From positions 56,586,237 to 56,650,236 of the forward strand of contig NC_088302.1 of NCBI RefSeq assembly GCF_032854445.1: a stretch of 64,000 bases of DNA, read 5' to 3'. Position numbers and translations under genes: made by a program. This DNA comes from Liolophura sinensis (Eukaryota > Mollusca > Polyplacophora > Chitonida > Chitonidae). The notes below the pieces were generated by a model that was given only the letters and a program-made list of their open reading frames with translations, was not told the DNA's origin and made no database searches. Below are positions 38,201-47,165 of this stretch, in pieces (within the stretch, counting starts at the first letter, position 1; each line of letters begins with the position of its first letter).

Positions 38201-41200
38201 CAACCCCGGTCTCAGATTGTACAAAAATATACGGCGGAGGTAATGCGAGTGTTTATGTGACTAACAATTCATGAACAGCCAGTAACATTAACGAGCAATT
38301 TTACCGGTCATACTAGGTTCGTATCACAAGACTGTAGACTATATTTGTCGGCGATACTTTCGAAGACAACTGTATGGGCCCAAACGAGCCGAGAGTTACA
38401 GCTGTTACTGTTCTGCTAAGCCAAGGGTATTGGATTAAAACGAGCCGTGGCCACTCCAGCTTCATCATCTCAGTTTTGGTGTACCACTAGTTATAAGACT
38501 TTTGTGAGATTCAGGTCTGGATCCATCAACAGTATCGATAAACAGAGTCGTCCAAATACGTTCTCAGCGCTGCACAAAGCGGATAAATTACTACCGTACT
38601 TCACTGTTACATAACATTTATCGCATCGATTTTGCATCGATTTTAGTTTCTCATCATTACACTGCAGTACGTCTGAAATCTGTGAAAGCATTTTGCTATA
38701 CAGTAATCTGTGGATATATTGACATTGGGCAATAACTTGAGGCCTTTAAATGGAAATTGAAAGAAATTGTCCATGTGCTAAAAGTGATGTGAAAATAGAT
38801 GATTAAAGATGGATTTAAGTACTTTCATATCTGTCCTCTTTTAGTAAAACGATGTTTTTTTTACATGTACAATTGTCGGTGTGGGAAATAATTGATTGTA
38901 TTCAAATCTGTTACGCCTGACCTGAATTCTGTTTTATGCTTTAGTGCACTTTTGAACACATTTCTTGTATACCCACGGCTAGTTACCGTTGACTTGTAAC
39001 AAGGGAGTTTCGATATGTAACTCCTTGTCGTCAAACGTAAAAACAGTTCTACTGCGCCATGTGAAGGTTGAAAATTGTCAGGCAACCATGTTGAAGTTGA
39101 TTTACTGATCACTGGTCTTACTCTTTCGAGAAGCACAAATGACGCCTCTTTCGTTAAGGAACTTCTCCAGTTCACAAAATGTTCAAATTCTCAATTTCGC
39201 TGTCATTCGTCTACTCTAAATTACCTCCATGACACTTTTTACAGACGCCCTTGTTAAAGTAAATGGGATTAAAGAATTGTGGCCTAACATTTTTAACAGG
39301 TAACATAATACAATTGGACTTTGTCTTCAACGATAAAAGACTTCGAACTTGAAACTCCCCAATTACAACGAAGATTCAAAGTCGCTATTACTCGTAGCTT
39401 AATTCAGAAATTAAAATCTGTTGCCAAACCAAGTGAATCTTTCTAACTTATGACTTTTGCAAAGTTTCTTAAGTGTATCGTACATTATTGAATAACCTTA
39501 TTTTCTCCCTTTTTAGCCAATTACACATGTCTGCAAGCGAGTTTATTCCTGAAGCGACAGGTGGGATATTTTGTCATCCAGATTTACGTACCTAGTATTC
39601 TCATCGTGGCACTCTCCTGGGTCTCCTTCTGGCTCAGTGCCGAGGCCATCCCTGCACGCATTTCATTGGGTGTCCTCACCATCCTCACCATGACAACGCA
39701 GACTTCCGGTGCCAATGCCTCCCTACCACGCGTATCTTACATCAAGGCCATCGATATCTGGATGCTGTCCTGTCTTCTCTTCGTCTTCGTGGCCTTGTTA
39801 GAGTTCTCCGTCGTCAATTACATTAGTCGGATTGAGAAGATTGTCATTCCTAATGAGATGAAACTTGCTTCTCAGAAAGATCTTACTACTGGTCACTTAC
39901 CCACGGTAAGTTGTCTGTATTCTATGGTCTACAATCTATGGAATTTTGGACCGCTTTTCAATTCGCAGGACGCCCAAATATCTGCTAAATATAGTCACCT
40001 TAATTCAAACATGTATTGTTTTGTCTTCAGATGATACCATTTAGCTTTTTATTACCAACAGGCAGATTAGTTTTTGGCGTGTTTCAACTGCCCGTTATCG
40101 TCCTGTACGATATGTTGTGTATGTATTGTGTGACCAGGTGTGAGAGCATTTAGCGTGACAGTAGGAATTGGTGTGAAATCATGTATTGTAGGACCAGATG
40201 TGAGATCATTTAGCGTGAGAGTATGAAATGTTGTGTATGTATTGTGGGACCAGATGTGAGATCATTTAGCGTGACAGTAGGAAGTGGTGTGTATGTATTG
40301 TGGGACCAGGCGTGAGACCATTCAGCGTGACAGTAGGAAATGGTGTGTATGTATTGTGGGACCAGATGTGAGGTCATTTAGCGTGAGAGTAGAAAATGGT
40401 GTGTATGTATTGTAGGACCAGAGGTGAGATCATTTAGCGTGACAGTAGGAATGGTGTGTATGCATTGTGGGATCAGATGGGAGATCATTTAGCGTGACAG
40501 TAGGAAGTGGTGTGTATGTATTGTGGGACCAGACGTGAGATCATTCAGTGTGACAGTAGGAAATGGTGTGTATGTATTGTGGGACCAGATGTGAGATCAT
40601 TCCGCGTGAGAGTAGAAAATTGTGTGTATGTATCGTAGGACCAGAGGTGAGATCATTTAGCGTGACAGTAGGAATGGTGTGTATGTATTGTGGGATCAGA
40701 TGGGAGATCATTTAGGGTGACAATAGGAAGTGGTGTGTATGTATTGTGGGACCAGATGTGAGATCATTCATCGTGACAGTAGGAAATGGTGTGTATATAT
40801 TGTGGGACCAGATGTGAGATCATTTAGGGTGACGGTTGGAAATTATGTGTATGTATTTTGGGGTCAGATGTGAGATCATTTATCATGAAAGTAGGAAATG
40901 GTGTGTATGTATTGTGAGACCAGATGTGAGATCACTCAGTTTAATGGTAAGAAATGGTGTGCATGTATTGTGAGACCAGATGTGAGATCATTTAGTGTGA
41001 CAGTAGGAATGGTGTGTATGTATTATGGGGCCAGATATAAGATCATCCAGCGTGACAGTAGGAAATTGTGTGTATGTATTGTGGGACCAGATATAAGATA
41101 TAGGAATTGGTGTGGAATCATGTATTGTGGGACCAGATGTGAGATCATTTAGCGTGACCGTTCGAAATAGTGTATATGTATTGTGGGACCGAATGTGAGA

Positions 41201-43422
41201 TCATTTAGCGTGACGGTAGAAAATGCTGTGAAATCATATATCATGGGAGCAGATACGAGATCGTTTAGCGTGACTGCTTTGGTGAGAGTAAGCGGTTTAC
41301 AGCGTTGTCTAGTGCAGCCTTACATGAAGATTTCTGGGAGCGCTGGTCTGTCACAAATGTGACATGGGTGTCACAAGTGGAAAGTTCGACAATAGAATTT
41401 ATTCCATCAACTATATTGCCTCAGATCCTCCAGTCATTTTTTGCGAAAATATCAGCTTGGAAAAGTGACTCGGACTTTTCGTGACATTTTTAATCGTGTA
41501 CATCAGTATTCAACTGATTCGCGCCAAACCACACTTGGCAGTGAAAGTTAAAGCCTGCCGTTCATAATGACACAAAGATAGTGTAGGATTATAGAAGTCA
41601 GGTCAGAAAAATACCACACATTAGTGCTTACAATAACTGAACTACATTCGTCCTCCAGAACAATGATAAGGCCAGTTGTACCCATATATCCATATACTAT
41701 ACCGTCGTATGAATGAACAACGTTTAGCTGGAAGCCGGAAGAGTGTGCGATATAATATGATACTGCCCAGCTTGACGATAAGCAGGCGTGGCCAGACAGC
41801 GGGAGAGGATATCTCACTGAGAAAAATGCTTGGCATCCCTTACTGAAGTATTCAATACAGATATTTATCGTTAAGAAACAAAATCCTAGTGTAGACTGAG
41901 CTGCAGACTTATTTGACAGTCCTTGTTTACATGCCAAGACAAATGGATATACCGGGTGTATTATGCCTGTTGTATCATTTACGCATGGCAAGACCTTCCA
42001 GTTATACCAGAGCTGTATATATTCATTCTTATTCTCTGTTGATGATATACAGCAGCCATTGCCATAGTGCTACATAAACCGCTAAGTCATGTCACTAGCA
42101 CAAATGACCTATTTGCACGAACTGAACAAGCTCTCCTGATATTATCTGGGAAAGGAAATTATCTGGACAGAAAACAATACTTTCGTTGCTTTTCCAAAAG
42201 GCGGTAGCATCTCTTTCTGTTGGCCCATCCTGACACCCTTTAATTGCCCGGATACGTATTAATAGGCGGAACACTCCAGATGGTTACGTCTGATAGCCCG
42301 CAGAAGCTGGTTAATATGGGCATTGGACAGTTGGTGAATGGCACCGTTGCACTTATGGTACATGTACATGGTAACAGGCAGAGCAACAGGCAGGTGGCTT
42401 GTAATGCCGTAAGCCAAGGTGACAAGTCGAATTTACTAAATTTGAAAACCCGAAATGTTTTGTCACTTCACACATAGTTTTCTTCTATTTCAACTGCAAC
42501 CCATCACAGGGACCACACGCTAACACAAACGTCACAAATATTAGTTTTGATAACGTACCGATATTTAAAATTAGTTGTCTCCCCAGGATTCGGGGTAGCT
42601 GTTCATTTAGTGGGAATGAAGGTGGGTAATGTTTGTGTACCTCGTCGTTTTGCTTTGTTTTTGTGTTTTTGTGTGTGTGTGTTTTGCCATCCCACTGTAT
42701 CGCATATTGGGCCTCCTTGTGGACGGCTTTATTAGAGATTTATCATACCGAGTTTCTACATGATCGAGGAGCCAGCGCGGATCAGTTTGTAGACGATTCC
42801 ATTCTGGCACAGCTGTCAATGTGGCGTCACACGAATCGCGCCAACAACCCGCAAACCTTTCATTCTGGTCCTAGCTCGCAAAACACTCAATGAAATGTCG
42901 TTTTTTCCGATCTTTTCACCCCAAAATTTTAAAAATTCTTTTCAAAAGCTTTATTTTTTGTCCTTGAACACTGCAAGATCAGCATTCGTAGTCGATACTT
43001 TTCCACAGCTGGAGTGATTTCTGACGGCAAAAGCTCTACCACTCCTAAGGGTCAGTGTCTAGGCATTGAATCATTATGTCACGGCCACTGTTTTAAGCTT
43101 CGGCGTTAATCCATGCAGGTCATTGTCCCTGTCATTAGAGAACGGATCGGTCTCTGCGCAGGCATTCAAGCTGGAAAGGTGATAAACTGTAACCAGTGAT
43201 TTACACCTACCGGTGGAGGGACACTTATCTCACTCAGCACTTTTCTCGAGTCAAGTCATTCTCTTGTCATTTCAGAGCAATGGAGACAAAAAGAGGAGAA
43301 GATCTATGAAGTTCTGGGTCGGCAAGAAAAAGGCGATGTCGGTGGACCGATGTTCACGTGTGATTTTCCCATTAGCTTTTGGTCTCTTCAATTTGGTCTA
43401 CTGGCTAGTGTATATGACGTAA
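26149..43422 (+). CDS. Cys-loop ligand-gated anion channel subunit, glycine/glutamate receptor type (8 exons, complete)
   Basis: A pentameric ligand-gated chloride channel subunit of the plasma membrane. Join 26149-26231, 28761-28831, 35412-35479, 35946-36172, 37526-37608, 38105-38239, 39517-39905, 43276-43422: 1203 nt, 400 residues, all junctions GT-AG and phase-consistent. Residues 1 to about 25 form a signal peptide. The ligand domain has the Cys-loop C157-C171 (13 residues between) and the second disulphide C216-C227 typical of GlyR/GluCl. M1 is about 239-262. M2 begins [17 protein letters not shown] (268-284), with the Ala-Arg of anion channels; M3 is about 299-323 and M4 about 379-398. 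Sequons lie at N142, N172 and N224. Principal-face residues E176, Y178, Y220 and Y225 are retained. Oddities: loop D has Gln83 where GlyR alpha has Arg65, pore 6' is Leu276 instead of Thr, and the M3-M4 loop is short (about 52 residues). KAIDIWM in M3 is GlyR-like, but Asn289 at 19' is GluCl-like, so the ligand is uncertain. Confidence 0.93.
26232..28760 (+). other. Receptor intron 1
   Basis: A GTAAGA...TTTTTAG intron of 2529 bp. AT-rich unique sequence; no array or nested gene recognised. Confidence 0.75.
28761..28831 (+). CDS. Receptor exon 2: N-terminal helix region
   Basis: Encodes [19 protein letters not shown] then AEDK, matching the N-terminal helix and the GYD-R-I-PNF signature of Cys-loop anion channels. 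Flanks are TTTATTTTTAG and GTAAGT. It begins with the third base of a codon and ends with the first base of the next. Confidence 0.92.
29225..29790. repeat. 14-bp minisatellite, about 40 copies
   Basis: The unit is AACATGAAAACAGT with variants AACATGATAACAGT and AACATGGAAACAGT. Longer blocks including GTAACATAACAATAACATT are repeated around 29440 and 29670, indicating higher-order duplication. The minus strand is stop-free in several frames, giving spurious V/L/C-rich frames. Confidence 0.93.
30212..30406 (+). mobile_element. Degenerate tRNA-derived SINE copy
   Basis: Starts GGCCTCCATGATCTGGTTAG and has GAGTTCAAGTCCAGTTCATG at 30289. Ends with ATATTCTTGAGTTCGACGTA and a CATCAATCCGATAAATACAT tail, aligning with the complete copy at 11499-11764 with an internal deletion. 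Confidence 0.8.
31040..31352 (+). mobile_element. Composite: interspersed repeat copy 3 joined to SINE body
   Basis: 31040-31140 carries the ATTGCGATTATTTAGCCGGA and GACGGCTGGTATATGAATG blocks of the repeat seen at 8890 and 13587. It runs without a gap into SINE body sequence with TGGAGTTCCAGTCCAGCTCA, CAGCCTGCGGATGGTCATAG, ATATTCTTGAGTGCTATGTA and an ATCAATCAAACAAATACAT tail. Either one element inserted in the other or this is a longer natural element. Confidence 0.7.
31430..31640. repeat. Degenerate tandem repeat of about 58 bp, three to four copies
   Basis: Copies share CATCGCATGAAAACA and CACGCATGACAC followed by a CGAGTTGCCTCACA-like segment. Boundaries are approximate. Confidence 0.65.
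31640..32165. repeat. 18-bp minisatellite with a 144-bp higher-order repeat
   Basis: The basic unit resembles ACACTGACGCCCAGTAGCA (18 bp). A block starting GTAAAAATGGCATCCAGTAG occurs at 31761 and 31905, exactly 144 bp (8 units) apart, and is almost identical in both. The forward strand gives a Ser/Thr-rich frame and the reverse a Leu/Val- or Tyr/Cys-rich frame; neither is credible as a gene because the array lies inside the receptor intron. Confidence 0.93.
32625..32693. repeat. 34-bp tandem duplication
   Basis: Two adjacent identical copies of ATGGATAGTATTCAAGGAAA followed by ATGACGCTTGTCAA. A recent duplication, judging by identity. Confidence 0.9.
32751..32783 (+). other. G-run with quadruplex potential
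   Basis: Within this interval the + strand has GGTGGGGTGGGGGTTGGGG followed by a long G run and TGGAGGG. That gives at least four G tracts of three or more separated by one- or two-base loops, on the non-template strand of the receptor gene. Confidence 0.75.
34676..34890. repeat. Short tandem duplications in intron 2
   Basis: CAATCAGCCATGCATAATGC plus CATTCGTCAG occurs twice (34690-34775), followed by several AGCTATAAGCAGTCAGTT copies. A CTATC/ATTC-rich tract follows to about 34990. Confidence 0.7.
35040..35294 (+). mobile_element. SINE-like repeat with the GGTGGTTTAC core
   Basis: Starts TGACAGTAAGCGGTTGACAA, has CCAAAGGCCGGTGGTTTACG and GGTTTCCTCCACCCTGGC, and ends CGACAATCAAATAAATAAAT. 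It shares block order with 19490-19748; its 5' part is also shared with 41277-41400. It sits about 120 bp before exon 3. Confidence 0.7.
35412..35479 (+). CDS. Receptor exon 3: beta-strand 1 region
   Basis: Encodes [20 protein letters not shown] then ATM, matching the strand preceding loop D (vertebrate GlyR has a similar segment ending ETTM). Preceded by TCTCCTCCAG and followed by GTGAGT; ends on a codon boundary. Confidence 0.95.
35480..35945 (+). other. Receptor intron 3
   Basis: A 466-bp intron, GTGAGT to TTGTTGGCAG. Unique AT-rich sequence, no feature seen. Confidence 0.9.
35946..36172 (+). CDS. Receptor exon 4: loops D, A and E of the ligand site
   Basis: Encodes 75 residues from [19 protein letters not shown] through [14 protein letters not shown] to [19 protein letters not shown] is the loop A signature and LYSIR the loop E end, keeping the Ser equivalent to GlyR alpha1 Ser129. 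Loop D reads FLQQKW where GlyR alpha reads FLRQQW. The donor is GTAAGA. The last 20 or so bases and the donor are the first unit of the 39-bp intronic array. Confidence 0.97.
36152..37345 (+). repeat. 39-bp minisatellite starting within exon 4
   Basis: The unit is TGTATTATACAGCATTAGATG followed by ACGAAAACAATGCTTGTC; about 20 recognisable copies, interrupted by a SINE at 36328-36657. TATTATAC starts at 36157 (inside exon 4), 36196 and 36235, exactly 39 bp apart, so the exon end and its donor are in register with the array. Copies toward the right end degrade; a few keep ATTAGGTG in place of ATTAGATG. Confidence 0.92.
36328..36657 (-). mobile_element. 5'-truncated molluscan-type SINE inserted in the 39-bp array
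   Basis: The + strand begins GAGTGAGTGAGTGCTTGGGG and TTTAACGTCGTACTCAACAA, runs through GTCATATGACGACGAAGG and GCCAAGCGAGGAAGTTACAA, and ends GGATCTACCGGTCCCG. Read on the minus strand it starts within a tRNA-like T arm, so the box A half is missing, as in 5'-truncated insertions. Array units resume directly on both sides, so the array predates the insertion. I recognise this core from many mollusc genomes, from memory. Confidence 0.85.
37526..37608 (+). CDS. Receptor exon 5: Cys-loop
   Basis: Encodes [20 protein letters not shown] then CNITMES, the Cys-loop signature with 13 residues between the cysteines and a conserved Y-P-F/M-D. A sequon NIT follows the second cysteine. Preceded by TTCTTACGTTCAG and followed by GTAAGT; phase 2 in, phase 1 out. 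Confidence 0.98.
37609..38104 (+). other. Receptor intron 5
   Basis: 496 bp, GTAAGT to CTTTTCCCACAG. No feature seen. Confidence 0.9.
38105..38239 (+). CDS. Receptor exon 6: loop B to loop C start
   Basis: Completes [14 protein letters not shown] (loop B; Tyr178 where GlyR has Phe159, His180 where it has Tyr161). Continues through [20 protein letters not shown], including the first cysteine of the second disulphide and the loop C Tyr220. Donor GTAATG. Confidence 0.96.
38240..39516 (+). other. Receptor intron 6
   Basis: 1277 bp, GTAATG to CTCCCTTTTTAG. Unique-looking sequence; no array or nested gene recognised. Confidence 0.85.
39517..39905 (+). CDS. Receptor exon 7: loop C end, M1, M2, M3
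   Basis: Encodes [15 protein letters not shown] and then M1 ([20 protein letters not shown]), M2 ([17 protein letters not shown]) and M3 ([20 protein letters not shown]). It ends [20 protein letters not shown] before GTAAGT, on a codon boundary. The single exon covering M1-M3 is unusually long for the vertebrate GlyR layout. Confidence 0.98.
40096..41275. repeat. 56-bp minisatellite in receptor intron 7, about 20 copies
   Basis: The unit joins AGCGTGACAGTAGGAAATGG, TGTGTATGTATTGTGGGACC and AGATGTGAGATCATTT. Copies vary by small indels, so no long frame persists. The last copies include a deleted unit near 41100. Confidence 0.93.
41277..41400 (+). mobile_element. 5' fragment of the second SINE-like family
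   Basis: GAGAGTAAGCGGTTTACAGC, then TGGTCTGTCACAAATGTGAC and GTGGAAAGTTCGACAATA, align with the beginning of the copy at 35040-35170. The 3' half is missing. Confidence 0.6.
43276..43422 (+). CDS. Receptor exon 8: cytoplasmic basic segment, M4 and stop
   Basis: Encodes [20 protein letters not shown], then [20 protein letters not shown] with WLVYMT and TAA. The D-R-x-SR-x-x-FP-x-AF-x-FN-x-YW pattern is the M4 signature of anionic Cys-loop receptors. Preceded by CTTGTCATTTCAG; begins on a codon boundary, matching the end of exon 7. Confidence 0.97.
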   Translation, partial: SNGDKKRRRSMKFWVGKKKAMSVDRCSRVIFPLAFGLFNLVYWLVYMT

Positions 43423-43596
43423 TCATCTCTGTTAAACGCCTTTGTACAGTATTGCATTATGACATGTTATATCGATTACATCATTTTACGATAATGTATC
43501 AGCTAACATCTGCCTTTAAATTATTACAGCTTCAGCCTTCATGTACACACTAAACGAAAAAAGAAATAACAGCTGTACACACTAAACGAAAACAGA

Positions 43597-43602
43597 AATA
43601 AA
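43597..43602 (+). terminator. Candidate polyadenylation signal of the receptor gene
   Basis: AATAAA 175 bp past the stop, followed by further AATAAA copies at about 43624-43634. The true cleavage site is unknown. Confidence 0.45.
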
Positions 43603-43709
43603 AGCATGATAAAAGCATAAAAAAATAAAATAAAATGCAGCGATAAAATGAGTTTACCTAAAGCAGTGACAGTGTGACGACGAATGCATGATCGCACATA
43701 AGATAGGCC

Positions 43710-43862
43710 TGCAGGCTAGGAAACTCGACTTGATGCATGGCTGCAGGCTGGTAAACTCAGCTTTGTACATGGCTGCAGGCTAGCAAACTCGGCTTGGTGC
43801 AAATCTGCAGGCTAGGAAACTCGACTAGATGCAGATCTGCAGGCTACAAAAAACTCGGCTTG
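43710..43862. repeat. Tandem repeat of about 32 bp, four to five copies
   Basis: The unit contains GCAGGCTAGGAAACTCGACT and TGATGCATGGCT with variants. No coding potential. Confidence 0.85.
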
Positions 43863-44086
43863 GTGCATGTTTGTCTTACACATGTATCCCCATCCCGAAT
43901 TAATAAATAATAGTGAAATAATTAATATTGCACTATACATTACTTAAGAATTTATTGAGTTGACGTAGATAACATTAGTTTGGATCGGTACACGACATAA
44001 ACAGTGTACCGAGGTTGCATTCTAATGGATATGCCCGCATTTTAAAAACTGTCACGTAACCTGTTCCAGCACACCAGGGCATTCTT

Positions 44087-44172
44087 TCCCCCTGGCTCTG
44101 TCATAATGCTGGCAGCCGTCGTACAAGTGAAAACCTTCTTGAATACAACAAAATGCCAATCAAATAAATGAA
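44087..44172 (+). mobile_element. SINE 3' fragment
   Basis: CCCCCTGGCTCTGTCATAAT, GCTGGCAGCCGTCGTACAAG and ATGCCAATCAAATAAATGAA match the last third of the complete SINE at 11499-11764. Confidence 0.75.
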
Positions 44173-45117
44173 TATATGGGACATCGTAAAATTCGGTCAT
44201 GATTTTACAAAATGTACCGTGTGAGTGTACGGTATATAAGGACAGTAAACCTGATGCCATTATCTTTTGTCCGTGTACATGTATGTGTGCGCAGATCAAA
44301 CACATTGTCTGAGCTGTTGAGCTTAGTGTTAAATTAACCAGTTGATATACTATGAACGATGGCGTTTGACTTATTTCGTTGCATTCAACATTAATTTGTC
44401 GTATTAATTCATACCATATGACGTATTCATATTGCTGCCTTACCGGATGAACATATTTACGTACACAAGGAGCAAAGATACTGTGCATCATTGTTCCGGT
44501 TACAACCTCGTAGGTGTACAGTTAGACAGAAGTAGCCGTTGAACATTAGACGTATCTGTAGGCATTTGTGATCGAGCAGTCATTTTACCATCCTTGTACG
44601 TTATAGTACACCCACTCTCAGTACAGCTTTCTTCAATTAATCGCTCTTGTATTCAAGTACTCCAGAATGAATTCTGATTGGGTGTTGTTTGCCCTGGACA
44701 ATAGCACAGCTAAATTCATCACATGCTGTACACAAAGTCAGATTGCAGTTTGTCTGTGCCCGTGTTTCAGCTGAATATGTTGTATCTTGTATCCCTCACT
44801 CACAATCAGGGTAGAACCTGATCCGTTTGAAACAGGACATTTGGTCGTATCACTTGTAAGTATGCAATCAATGTTAATGATAACAACGTAGTACTTCTGG
44901 AGTCCGAGTTTTGGTGTTCGCTGTTATAACATTATAGCTGGTGTTCAGCGAACAGATTTATTGCTCAAATAAACTTTATAGTGCTGATTGGCATCATCAC
45001 AATTGTTACAAGTTCGAATTAAACAGCTTTTGTTCACTCTATGTTTCACTGCTATATAAGAGTGTTTTACAGGAATTATGTTCACTACAGTTTGCTTGTA
45101 CCGGTATGCATGCGTTG

Positions 45118-45735
45118 CAAAGGTTGATGGTTTACCATACAGCAAAGGTTGGTGGTTTACCACGAAACAAAGGTCATTGGTTTGCCATACAGCAAAGGTC
45201 GGTGGTTTACCACGAAGCAAAGGTTGGTAGTTTACCATACAGCAAGGCTGGTGGTTTACCACGAAGCAAAGGTCGGTGGTTTACCATACAGCCAAGGTCG
45301 GTGGTTTGCCATACAGCCAAGGTCTGTGGTTTACCATACAGCAAAGGTCGGTGGTTTGCCATACAGCCAAGGTCTGTGGTTTGCCATGCAGCAAGGTTGG
45401 TGGTTTACCATACAGCAAATGTCGGTGGTTTGCCATACAGCAAAGGACGGTGGTTTACCACAAAGCAAAGGACGGTGGTTTACCACAAAGCAAAGGTCTG
45501 TGGTTTACCACGAAGCAATGGTCGGCGGTTTACCATACAACCAAGGTCTGTGGTTTGCCATGCAGCAAGGTTGGTGGTTTACCATACAGCAAAGGTCGGT
45601 GGTTTACCACGAAGCAAAGGTGAGTTGTTTACCATACAGCCAAGGTCTGTGGTTTTCCATACAGCCAAGGCCTGTGGTTTGCCGTACAGCAAAGTCGGTG
45701 GTTTACCATGCAGCAACGCCCGTGGTTTACCATGC
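45118..45735 (+). repeat. 24-bp minisatellite expanded from a SINE module
   Basis: About 25 copies of AAGGTCGGTGGTTTACCATA plus CAGC, with variants (ACGAAG, GGTCTGTGGTTTGCC). The core AAGGTCGGTGGTTTACC is the one in the SINE-like repeats at 19630 and 35175. At its right end the array passes without a break into the SINE 3' part. Since 24 is divisible by three and the unit lacks stops, several frames stay open (one of 279 codons); this is not evidence for a gene. Confidence 0.93.
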
Positions 45736-45840
45736 ATGATCCGGTTTCCTCCACCGGCAAAAATGACTGCTATATCGTAAGTGAAATTCTTGAGTATGGA
45801 GCTGCCCAACAATCAAATAAATCAAGTAATGTCTTGATTA
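45735..45840 (+). mobile_element. SINE 3' end adjoining the 24-bp array
   Basis: CATGATCCGGTTTCCTCCAC, TATCGTAAGTGAAATTCTTG and CAACAATCAAATAAATCAAG correspond to the body end and tail of the SINEs seen elsewhere in the window. Confidence 0.75.
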
Positions 45841-46631
45841 AGCTGGTAACAAGCTGTACTTGAACGAGGCCACCTGGCTAACAGCAGACTTTTAGTTCTT
45901 TAGCAGAGGCAAGGAATTCAGCAGAAACTCGGTTACTGTTGTCCGTACATACGCCCTATGACATGAATATAACGGTGTATAACAAACATGATAAAATGAT
46001 TTCAGGATGTGAGTCGATATGACCCATGACGTGCTTTCACATCTGCTGGGTCAGTGGTTTAACTAGCTCGGAGATTGATTACTATCGACAACTCATTTAC
46101 AACTACGAACTCAACATGTAGTATTAAGCGGTCACTGCGTCTAATCCCGACCGCCCAGCATTATCACTGACCAAGGAAAAGGTTTAATCATCCCCAATAT
46201 ACGCAGGTTCCGTATAAGTTATGTGAGTATGATAAACCGCTGGGTCCTGCGAGTGCCTAACCATAACTCGACGCTCTCTGTTCCTCCTTCCCACAACTGA
46301 CCAGAGCCGCTCCTTGACATGTTCATCGAGCAATCGGCCCGTAACAATGTCTCAAGCTGCAGACAAGTGTCAGCTTCGATCGCTCTCTGACCCGTGTGGA
46401 GCGAGCATTACAATTTCCTCATTTGTCTTCTCCGCCGTGAATATTTCCGGAGATAACTGTTTGTGTTTGATAATTACTTCCAGGACTTCATCGAATGAGG
46501 CAGTAAGCTCTTTTCGCCCCTTTGCTGGTCGGAAAATGAGTTGACTACAAATGGGTATTCTCCTAATACAGCGATTTCCCACCACAGTAATATCTGACCA
46601 ATGTACAAGAACACAGCTAACAGGGGATAAG
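45841..46631. other. Stretch without recognised gene
   Basis: Nothing recognised; short unrelated open frames only. Confidence 0.45.
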
Positions 46632-47165
46632 ACCACTTACACACCATAACAACTGTACTGTAAGGTCGCCAAACACAGCATTTGATACGAGGCCATTTAT
46701 AGGCCATAATAACTGTACTGTTGGGTCGCCAAACAGCACTGGGGATGAGGCCATTTACACGCCTTAACAACTGTACTGTAAGGTCTTCACACAGACCTGG
46801 ATGGGGCAATTTACAAGTCACAATAACTGTACTGGAAGGTCGCCAAACACGGCCCTGGATACGAGACCATTTACACGCCATAGCTGTACACTAAGGTCAC
46901 AAAACAGCATTGAGGATGAGGCCATTTACACGCCATGAAAACTGCACTGTAAGGTCGCCAAACACAGCACTGGAGATGAGGTCATTTACACGCCGTAATA
47001 ACTGTACTGTAAGGTCGCCAAACACAGCAATGGAGATGAGGTCATTTACACGCTGTAATAACTGTACGGTAAGGTCGCCAAACAGCGCTGGAGATGGGGT
47101 TATTTACACGCCATAATAACTGTAGTTTAAGGTCGTCAAACAGAGCACTGGGGATGAGGTCACCA
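46632..47165. repeat. 60-bp minisatellite, about nine copies
   Basis: The unit contains GGAGATGAGGTCATTTACAC, GCCATAATAACTGTACTGTA and AGGTCGCCAAACACAGCACT. The open frames on both strands here reflect the unit length, which is divisible by three. Confidence 0.92.

Larger units (their letters stand above)
39906..43275 (+). other. Receptor intron 7
   Basis: 3370 bp, GTAAGT to GTCATTTCAG. Contains the 56-bp array and a SINE 5' fragment at 41277-41400. A further small exon for the M3-M4 loop cannot be excluded, but none with open frame and clean sites was found. Confidence 0.75.
43423..45117. other. 3' flank of the receptor gene and intergenic sequence
   Basis: Contains the probable 3' UTR, the 32-bp array (43710-43862) and a SINE 3' fragment (44087-44172). 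Otherwise no gene recognised. Confidence 0.5.

Noticed and set aside
42587-42621. Possible small exon for the receptor M3-M4 loop (after CTCCCCAG)
   Set aside because: The frame needed from exon 7 meets TAG within four codons, and exons 7 and 8 already join in phase without it.
44941-45780. 279-codon plus-strand frame
   Set aside because: Translation of the 24-bp SINE-derived array; three frames are open at once.
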